DNA of 64,000 nt from Triticum aestivum (lineage: Eukaryota; Streptophyta; Magnoliopsida; Poales; Poaceae): the NCBI RefSeq assembly GCF_018294505.1, contig NC_057807.1, positions 265,810,458 through 265,874,457 of the forward strand, in the 5' to 3' direction. A model generated the notes under the pieces. The model was not told the origin of the DNA. It searched no databases and saw only the letters and a program-made list of their open reading frames with translations. The position numbers and the translations under genes were made by a program. Positions 56,602 through 64,000 of the stretch are shown piece by piece (the stretch's first letter is position 1; each line of letters opens with the position of its first letter).

Positions 56602-56618
56602 TTAGCCCCCGAATGGAT
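56602..56618 (-). other. Polypurine tract of element C
   Basis: The minus strand reads CCATTCGGGGGCTAA directly before the LTR start TGATGAAGCC. The GGGGGCTAA core is the same word found in the repeat modules of element A and, as CTCGGGGGCTTAG, in the tandem array of element C. Confidence 0.85.
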
Positions 56619-57017
56619 CGAGGTTTGAGTGGGGAAGGAGTTGAGAACTCTTCCGACCCATTTTTCGTGCTATGAGTATGTCTTGTTCTGGATCAATGAA
56701 CTTAGGTGACGGCACCAACTTCTTTTTCAGTTGCCTTGATCCATTCTTTGTATCCGTCGAGTGAATTTTCTGTACTTGGAGATCTCCGAACGACAGAGCG
56801 GAGGAAATCTCCCGTTTGACAAGTTGCTCTGTAGTTCGCGGATTTAGCGGGATCCGAATTTCGGGAAGCGCGCGAGGCGGAGGAGGCCGTGGTACTCGGA
56901 TGGGATAAGGCAGGAACGCCTCGATCTCCGTGCCACCTTTTTCGCCACGTATCGCGCGCGTGACTGTTGCAGGATTTGACAGGATCATCCGGGCCTACAA
57001 GTCAGTCACTCGGAAGC

Positions 57018-57028
57018 AACCTCATATA
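57018..57028 (+). promoter_or_regulatory. TATA box for the antisense gene of element C
   Basis: CTCATATAAGG lies about 125 bases upstream of the antisense start codon at 57151, on the same strand, between the LTR and the gene. Confidence 0.5.
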
Positions 57029-57150
57029 AGGCGCCGGACGGGGTTTTTTGAACAGTGCGCCCTCATTTGCCCCTCCCTCTTCCTCAGACTCATCCGCCGC
57101 GTTCGCCTCCATCCTAGCGCTGCTGCTCCGTGCGCGCTTCGCCGGTGACG

Positions 57151-60100
57151 ATGGTGAAGGATAAGACGGCGGCTTTGGAGCGGGCGAAGAAGGCGACGGC
57201 GAAGGCGAAGGGAAGGGCGACCAGTCGGGGCAGATCCTCGTCAAGGGCCGGCCTGCCGCAGGGCTGGATCCAGGGCGACTGGATCCGCTCGACGATCCGT
57301 CAGAAAGATCTTGACGACCTAGCCAATGAAGGGCTGATCCCCCATGGATCAGCGCGGCTCCCGGGGAAGGAGTTGGAGCCACAACCTCAGGAGGGTGAGT
57401 GTGTCCTCTTGGCCACCCATGTCGACCGCGGGTTTTCTTTGCCTCCTCACCCTTTCTTTCGGGGATTTCTGAACTTCTTTGGGGCACAACTCCACCACTT
57501 CACACCCAACTCCATCGTGTATCTCGCTGCTTTCGTGTCTTTGTGTGAGAATATCTTGGGTTGTCGGCCTCATTAGGGCCTTTTCAAACAGATTTTCACT
57601 TGTCGCTCCCAGACGGTGAAAAAAGCCAATCCGAGTGACGAGAAAACCCAAGTGATTCAGATGTGTGGGGGTCTTGGGGTTCAAATGAGGGGGAAAAGTG
57701 CCTTTCTAGCCATGGTCCTTCCCGAGTCGGTCCGTGGGTGGCAGTCGACCTGGTTCTACTGCCAAGACCAGCCTACGCCAGGGCCGACTGGACTCCCTCC
57801 TTTTTCCATGGACCGAGTGAGGAAGCCGTCCTCTTTGAAGGTGATCCCGGAGGAGAAGGCGCAGGTTAAGGTGTTGGTCGAGCATGTAGTCCAGCTTATC
57901 CGTGACGGGGTGACCGGCATGGATCTCTTGGAGGTCTTCCTCCTCCGACGCGTCCAGCCGCTTCAATATCGAGACCATCCGATGTGGATGTATTCTGGCA
58001 CTGAAGACACCACTCGGATCCACCCGGAGGAGGTCGAGGATGCCATGCTGGAGAGGTGGATGACTGCTATCACAGGGAAATAGGACAACCCCCGAGGAGC
58101 CAGGAGGATCCCTGCACTCGACCAATCATACAAAGTAGACAAGGTCCAATTCTGCATCTCTGACCGTGATCCTGTTTTCTTCACTCTGCTTTGCTTAAAA
58201 TCAGTCGACTGACTTTTGTCTTGTTTGTTGTCTTTAAGGTCACGACTGAGATGTACTCGATGCCCAACGGGGCGCAAGAATAGGTCGAGGAAGAGGAGGC
58301 GAGTGGAGGTGAAAGTCAGGAGGAGTGGCAATCTGATGGTGAAGGGGATGAAGATGACGACGGTTCCGGTGAAGAGGAGGAGGAGGAAGAAGTCGACCCT
58401 CCTTGCACGGAAAGGCGATCCAAGCTCGCCCATGACCCCGCGGTTGAGCGTGGCAAGGCTACTGTGCCTGTCGGGCAGTCGACGAAACGCCCTCGGACGA
58501 CCTCTCCAGCGCCGACTGAAAAAGCGCCGAAGCAACCCCGAGCGACGTCATAAAAGCCGACGAAGGCCCTGCCCAAGATGAGGATGGTGATTCCCACCAT
58601 TTCCGGGTAACAGCCGAACTTGTGTTTTCTTGTCTAGCATGGATAAACTCTTGGTCGACTCGTTGGCTAACCGACTGATTTCTAAAATCTGCAGTGCTGC
58701 TACCTCTGAGACCTCAGCCAGGAACAAAGACCACGAAATGGAAGATGCTGCCACCTCAAACCTTGGTACGATCTCTGTAGTTTCGCTTTTGGTCGATTGG
58801 ATCTTCATTTTTAACCTTTGAATCTTTCCTGTAGCCCCACCTCATGTCATTGATCTCCCTGATGATGACGATGAGGTGCCGCTGAGGCAGAGGAGGAATA
58901 AAAAGGCGCCTGTTGGCAAGACTGCTCAGGTTGCATCAGCACCTGAGACGCTGGTTCAGGAGGGTGGCAACGTCACTTGGACTTCTGTGTCCTTCGCCGT
59001 GCCGCTGACGAGTGCTCGACCTTCATCGTCGACTGCCGATCCGCCTTCCCTTTTCGCCACATACCACGTCCAAGAGGACCAAGCGGGTGCTGCTAAGGAG
59101 GCTATACGCCAGGTGGGGGTTATGATAGAGCAAGTGAAGGCGATCCGGGACGCCAGCCAAGCGGCTTACGATGCAAGCTCAGCTCTTCAGAGCAACGCCC
59201 AAGTCAGTTGGCCACCGCTTGTTCTGTTAGGATATGGCATCTGAAAACTCTTCTTTCTGAAGATCTTTGTATCTGTACACCCACTGGGTGTGTTGATTGA
59301 TTTTTTGGATTGGTGGGGGCACGCTGACTGCACCCACTGGGTGTAGTCCCCGAGACTATGGTGGACTGCTGGCAGTCGACTGTAGTCTTTGTACTTTGAA
59401 TTTGTTCACTCTAACTTCTCCACTCGGTCTGGTCGAATGGAATCTTGGAACCAGTGGGGGCACGCTGAGTGCACCCACTGGGTGTAGTCCCCAAGACCAT
59501 GGTCGACTGCTGGCAGTCGACTAAGGTCTGAAGAACATCTCTCTTTTTTTTGATCGTGATGATACTGTGGCTGACTGCTGGCAGTTAGCTATGGTTTAGG
59601 ATCATAACCTTTTTGTCTCTTTCGGTCGACTAATCGAACCGAGTCGGTAGAACCAGTGGGGGCACGCTGAGTGCACCCACTGGGTGTAGTCCCCGAGACT
59701 ACTGTTGAATATTTTGATTCGGCTGTAGTCTTAGAAATGCTACGATTTTTTCTCTTAGTCACTCGGAAGTGACCTATCTTTGATGTCTGTCGACTAACCT
59801 TTTGCAGAAATCTTGCGAGCTTGTGGCTCGCTATACTGAATTGGAGAACAAACATATCCAGCTCGAACTTGACTTGAAGCTTGTCTAGGAGAACTTCACG
59901 AAGGCGAAGGAGGAAGCAAAAGGTATGTTTGGTGAGAATCTTGACGACTGCCTTTATTTTTTTGTCCATTCCTGATTCTAATCTCATTGTCACTTTGCAG
60001 ATAAACTGAAGGAGGCTCTGAAGAAGAAGGACCTTGACCTCGCCGAGGCGCAGAAAGCGGCTTTGGACAAGACGAAGCTCGCAGAAGAAAAGCTGGCTTC

Positions 60101-60852
60101 AGTCGGTAAACTTGAAGAGGAGAATACCAATCTGAAAGCTGCTCTCGATGCGGCCAACAAGGAGGTCAGCCGTCTGAAGAATGACAAGATAGCTCTGAGT
60201 GACAAGGCTAGCGAACTGATGGGGAAGAAGAACGATCTGGAGGCTTATCTGGAAGGGCTCGCCAAGAAGTTATTCCTCATGCTTGAAGGTAATCTCTTTT
60301 ATCCGACTGACTCGTTATCATCGACTCATCGTAGAACTGTTGGCTTAACTTCAAACTGTGCTTACAGAATTCTGTCAAAACTTCGAGGAGGAGACCAGTC
60401 GACTGGAGACAAACTTGGACCCCATTAACTCTCCTGTGAAGGATGAGGCTGCTATGAACGTGTTCCGACTGGAGTCTCGCGTTGCTGGTGTGGTGGACTA
60501 CCTCGCTCGACTGAAGGTTGCGGTGTCGCGGATCGACACGACACTCTGGCCAAGAGAGACGCTTCAAAATGACCTCGAGTCTTTAATGACTCGACTGAAT
60601 GACGTTCCAGGTCGAGTGCAGGAATGGAAGAAGTCTTCCGCCAGGTGTGGTGCTGATGTTGCTCTGTCCCTGGTACGTGTTCACCGCAAAGATGTGCGAG
60701 AGGACAAGCTGGCGTCCATCAGGGTGGCCAATACCAAGAAGCATGACTTCCAATCTTTCATGGAGACCTTCATTGCTGCTGCCACTCAGATTGCTGACGG
60801 AATCGACCTGGACCAGTTCGTCGCGCCCTCCAGTCCTCCACCTGAGGAGTAA
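57151..60852 (+). pseudogene. Element C antisense gene, seven exons
   Basis: Likely exons are 57151-58143, 58239-about 58608, 58638-58765, 58835-59212, 59808-59922, 60001-60288 and 60368-60852, most with consensus GT and AG borders. Exon 1 has a basic start (MVKDKTAALERAKKATAK) and a Transposase_28-like domain (VLLATHVDRGFSLPPHPFF, STWFYCQDQ, LIRDGVTGMDLLEVFLLRR). Exon 2 is acidic (DEDDDGSGEEEEEEEVDPP). Exons 5-6 form a coiled coil (KLKEALKKKDLDLAEAQKAA, LEEENTNLKAALDAANKEV). Exon 7 is helical with LESRVAGVVDYLARL and VHRKDVREDKLASIRVAN. In-frame stops at 57574, 58081, 58281, 58551 and 59886 mark decay. The function is unknown; it is opposite to pol and shared with elements A and B. Confidence 0.8.
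59300..59700 (+). repeat. Three 60-bp repeats in intron 4 of the antisense gene
   Basis: GGGGGCACGCTGA(C/G)TGCACCC, followed by ACTGGGTGTAGTCCCC, occurs at about 59315, 59457 and 59659. The first two continue into GACTGCTGGCAGTCGACT, itself an inverted repeat. Spacing is irregular (142 and 202 bases). Confidence 0.9.
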
Positions 60853-61100
60853 AAAAATTCTATGCTTTGTCTTAAATTTGCCTCGGAATGCCGAGTGGTT
60901 TTGTAACCGATAAAATTTTACAGGCTTGACGCCTGAGCACTTCCGAATCAGTAGGACGTTATCTGGACTTGGCTTATCATTAAATATGCTTGCACTTGCC
61001 TTCGAGCGAACTTTGTCTTTCACTCAGAATACACTTCAACGCTTGAGATGCAGCTCTGAGGTGGAAAATCCAGTCGACCTGCACTTCACCGCTTTTGCAG

Positions 61101-62175
61101 GTAGGGATGGAGCACAGATGGTAGTCGACCTGCGTCCCTGCGGATCAGGATGGAGTGCACATTGTATTTGTGGCGTAGCTCAGAGGGAGAAGGTAGCAGT
61201 CGACCTGTGCCTCGTCATCCTTGCAGAGCGGAATAGATTAAGTACTTAGGCGAGCACTGGGCTGCAGCTAAGCCCCCGAGTGGGAGGTTTGCTCTCGATT
61301 TTTAGATACTTAGGCGAGTACTGGACTGCAGCTAAGCCCCCGAGTGGGAGGTTTGCTCTCCACTCGGTAGGGTTTTCAGATACTTAGGCGAGTACTGGAC
61401 TGCAGCTAAGCCCCCGAGTGGGAGGTTTGCTCTCCACTCGGTAGGATTTTCAAATACTTAGGCAAGAATTGGACTGCAGCTAAGCCCCCGAGTGGGAGGT
61501 CTGCTCTCCACTCGGTAGGATTTTCAGATACTTAGGCGAGTACTGGACTGTAGCTAAGCCCCCGAGTGGGAGGTTTGCTCTCCACTCGGTAGGATTTTTT
61601 GTGGCGTAGCTCCAAAGGAGAAGGTAGCAGTCGACCTGCACCTCGTCGTCCTTGCAGAGTGCACATTGTATTTGTGGCGTAGCTCGGAAGGAGAAGGTAG
61701 CAGTCGACCTGCGCCTCGTCGTCCTTGCAGAGCGCACATTGTATTTGTGGCGTAACTCGGAAGGAGAAGGTAGCAGTCGACCTGCACCTCATCGTCCTTG
61801 CAGAGCACACATTGTATTAAACAGTTAGGCGAGTACTGGACTACAGCTAAGCCTCCGAGTGAGAGGCTGGCTCATCACTCGGTAGGATTTTAAACACTTA
61901 GGTGAGTACTTGGACTGCATCTAAACCTCCAAGTGGGAGGCTGGCTCACCACTCGGTAGGATTTTAAACACTTAGGCGAGTACTTGGACTGCAGCTAAGC
62001 CTCCGAGTGGGAGGCTGGCTCGCCACTCGATAGGATTTTTCCTTAAACTTAGGCGAAACGGATTCGCAGCTAAGCCCCCGAGTGGGAGGCTGGCTCACCA
62101 CTCGGCAGGGATTTTTGTTTTACAAACTTAGGAGAAACGGATTCGCAGCTAAGCCACCCACTGGGGGATTTCTCA
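61101..62175 (-). repeat. Tandem arrays between pol and antisense gene of element C
   Basis: Two unit types alternate. Type 1 (about ten units; ACTTAGGCGAGTACTGGACT, then GCAGCTAAGCCCCCGAGTGGG) starts near 61243, 61307, 61381, 61455, 61529, then 61823, 61896, 61969, 62047 and 62126, with a period of 73-74 in most steps. Type 2 (GTGGCGTAGCTC, GGTAGCAGTCGACCTGC, CTTGCAGAG) occupies 61601-61819 as three 73-bp units, with an older copy at about 61150-61232. On the minus strand type 1 carries CACTCGGGGGCTTAG, which resembles the polypurine tract of the element. Confidence 0.93.
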
Positions 62176-62277
62176 CGTAAACAAAAGTAACAACAATCAC
62201 TTGGAAAATTATAACACTCTTGTCTTTGGAAAACAAACTAGAGAGGTACTTTTATTACATCTCATCCGAGTGTATAC

Positions 62278-64000
62278 TTAAGTATAAAAGGGGCGGAACA
62301 GCTCCGCGTTCCAAGCTCGTGGCTCATCAATCTGGCGACCGACATTGTAAAGACGGTATGCTCCATTGTGGAGGACTTTGGTGACGATGAAGGGGCCTTC
62401 CCAAGTAGGAGCAAGCTTGTGTGGCTTCTGCTGATCCACTCGGAGAACCAAATCTCCTTGGAAGGCTCGACTCTTCACGTTTCTGGCATGGAATCGACGC
62501 AAGTCCTACTGATAGATAGTCGATCGGATCATGGCCATCTCTCTTTCTTCTTCTAGAAGGTCGACTGTGTCCTGCCGGGCTTGTTCTGCTTCATCTTCAG
62601 TGTAGAGCTCGACTCGGGGTGCATTGTGAAGCAGGTCACTCGGCAAGACTGCTTCGGCTTCATAGACCAGGAAAAATGGAGTTCTTCCAGTCGACCGGTT
62701 AGGAGTGGTCCTCAATCCCCAAAGAACTGACGAAAGTTCGTCGACCCATGCGCCTGCTGCGTGCTTGAGATCGCGCATCATTCGGGGTTTAATCCTTTGA
62801 GAATTAGACCATTTGCCCGTTCAGCTTGTCCATTCGACTGGGGGTGAGCGACTGAAGCGTAGTCTACTCTTGTGCCTTGAGAGGCGCAAAAAGCTTTGAA
62901 TTCATCGGAATCGAAGTTTGATCCGTTATCAGTGATGATGCTGTGCGGAAATCCATATCTGAATGTCAACTCTCTGATGAAACTGATAGCAGTACCAGCA
63001 TCAATATTCTTGATAGGCTTAGCTTCGATCCATTTAGTAAACTTGTCGACTGCTACTAGCAAGTGGGTGAAGCCGCTCCTACCAGTTCTCAGCGGTCCAA
63101 CCATATCTAACCCCCAAACAATGAAGGGCCAGACGAGTGGAATGGTCTTCAAGGCTGAGGCGGGTTTGTGCGATAGATTGGAATAGAACTGACACCCTTT
63201 ACACTTGTCGACTATTTCCTTTGCCATTTCATTTGCTCTTGGCCAGTAAAATCCCGCTCGGTATGCTTTAGCCACAATGGTCCGAGAGGACGCATGATGA
63301 CCACAGGTCCCCGAGTGGATATCGTCAAGGATTATCTGACCTTCTTCTGGTGTTATACATTTCTGACCGACTCCAGTCGCGCTTTCTCTGTACAACTGTC
63401 CCTTTACCACGGTAAAGGCTTTGGATCGACGGACGATCTGCAAGCCTCTTCTTCATTCTCTGGGAGCTCTTTCCTTAGGATATACGCGATGTACGGCTTT
63501 GTCCAGTCGGGAGTGATGACCAAAACTTCCATGATCAGGTCGACCACAACTGGAACTTCAACTTCAGTCGGATCCGTGACACTTTTTGGCTGTGGAGCTT
63601 CTTCGGTGAAAGGATCCTCTTGAACTGATGGTGTATGGATGTGTTCCAAAAACACATTACTGGGAATGGCTTCTCTTTTGGAACCTATCTTTGCCAAATC
63701 ATCAGCCGCTTGATTTTTCAGTCGGGGTATATGATGGAGCTCTAACCCCTCAAATTTCTTCTCTAGCTTTCTCACTGCATTGCAGTAACCAGTCATGGCT
63801 GGACTTCTGACGTCCCACTCCTCCATCACCTGATTAACCACCAAATCTGAGTCGCCATAGACCATGAGGCGACGGACGCCGAGTGAAATGGCCATACGCA
63901 ACCCATACAAAAGTGCTTCGTATTCTGCTTCATTGTTGGAGGAATCGAAGTGGATCTGGAGCACATATCTGAGCTTATCTCCTCGGGGGGAAACCAACAC
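62278..64000 (-). pseudogene. Element C pol 3' end: RNase H and integrase
   Basis: On the minus strand the window's right edge opens in an RNase H domain (SSNNEAEYEALLYGLRMAISL, VYGDSDLVVNQVMEEWD, NQAADDLAKIGSKRE). After a frameshift near 63430 the integrase follows, with the zinc-binding part (HSGTCGHHAS, FYWPRA, CKGC) and the core (VWGLDMVGPL, IITDNGSNF, HPQSNGQAERANG), so the D,D,E residues are present. A frameshift near 62780, a TAG at about 62503-62505 and the C-terminal WEGPFIVTKVLHNGAYRLY tail complete it. It is a close relative of the pol in elements A and B and is inactive. Confidence 0.92.

Larger units (their letters stand above)
56074..64000 (-). mobile_element. Gypsy element C (Tat-like, with antisense ORF), 3' part
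   Basis: The element reads on the minus strand. Pol enters from the right edge and ends at 62278. A spacer with long tandem arrays follows, then the antisense gene on the plus strand, a polypurine tract and an LTR at the left end. The sequence is saturated with GTCGAC and related words (AGTCGACT, GTCGACC). The 5' LTR, gag and first part of pol are outside the window. It inserted into the Athila spacer. Confidence 0.9.

Noticed and set aside
61101..62175. CRISPR-like array
   Set aside because: Units are contiguous diverged tandem repeats of 73-74 bases without unique spacers, in plant DNA inside a retroelement.

Overview
The window is plant nuclear DNA, most likely from a Triticeae grass (wheat, Aegilops or barley relatives). 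This rests on an Angela/BARE-1/WIS-type copia LTR, Sabrina/WHAM-type Athila LTRs, several Ty3/gypsy elements carrying an antisense accessory ORF, and a five-coding-exon gene with ordinary plant GT-AG introns. No bacterial or viral operon, CRISPR array, rRNA or functional tRNA gene was seen. About 90% of the window is nested transposable elements and about 4 kb is a single-gene island.

Layout of the left nest (1-41075). A Sabrina-type LTR remnant (39881-41075) was entered by an Angela-type copia element, seen as 9813-10554 plus 37081-39880. The copia reverse transcriptase was then split by two insertions. Gypsy element A (1-9812, + strand, left end outside the window) itself carries a LINE fragment (about 4165-5955). 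A 26.5-kb block (10555-37080) has matching terminal LTRs and a perfect CTGTA target duplication; it is a minus-strand gag-only retrotransposon (TR-GAG type). Inside it sit a large-LTR non-autonomous element (16166-24138, 4.3-kb 5' LTR, no coding capacity) in the gag gene, and gypsy element B (25706-35714, two 471-bp LTRs) in the leader.

Gene island (41076-51974). Two Harbinger-like MITEs, short tandem duplications, a complete nucleotide-sugar transporter gene of the URGT4/5/6 type (coding exons between 45649 and 48011, 332 aa) with a TATA box and a probable 5'-UTR intron, a 41-bp LINE tail with a perfect 14-bp target duplication, and a long-TIR foldback element (49178-50819) whose arms contain tRNA-like sequence and which may split a small unidentified minus-strand gene.

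Right nest (51975-64000). A pol-less Athila/Sabrina element (51975-56073) is cut by gypsy element C (56074-64000, minus strand, 5' half outside the window). Elements A, B and C share one architecture: pol, then a spacer rich in copies of the polypurine-tract-like CTTGGGGGCTAA motif, then a multi-exon gene on the opposite strand (a Transposase_28-like N-terminal domain, a low-complexity middle, a coiled coil and a helical C-terminus), then the 3' LTR. The shared antisense gene, with TATA-like boxes upstream and good splice sites, and the tract-like repeat arrays are the most interesting biology here. All retroelement genes in the window carry stops or frameshifts, so they are relics; only the transporter gene looks functional.
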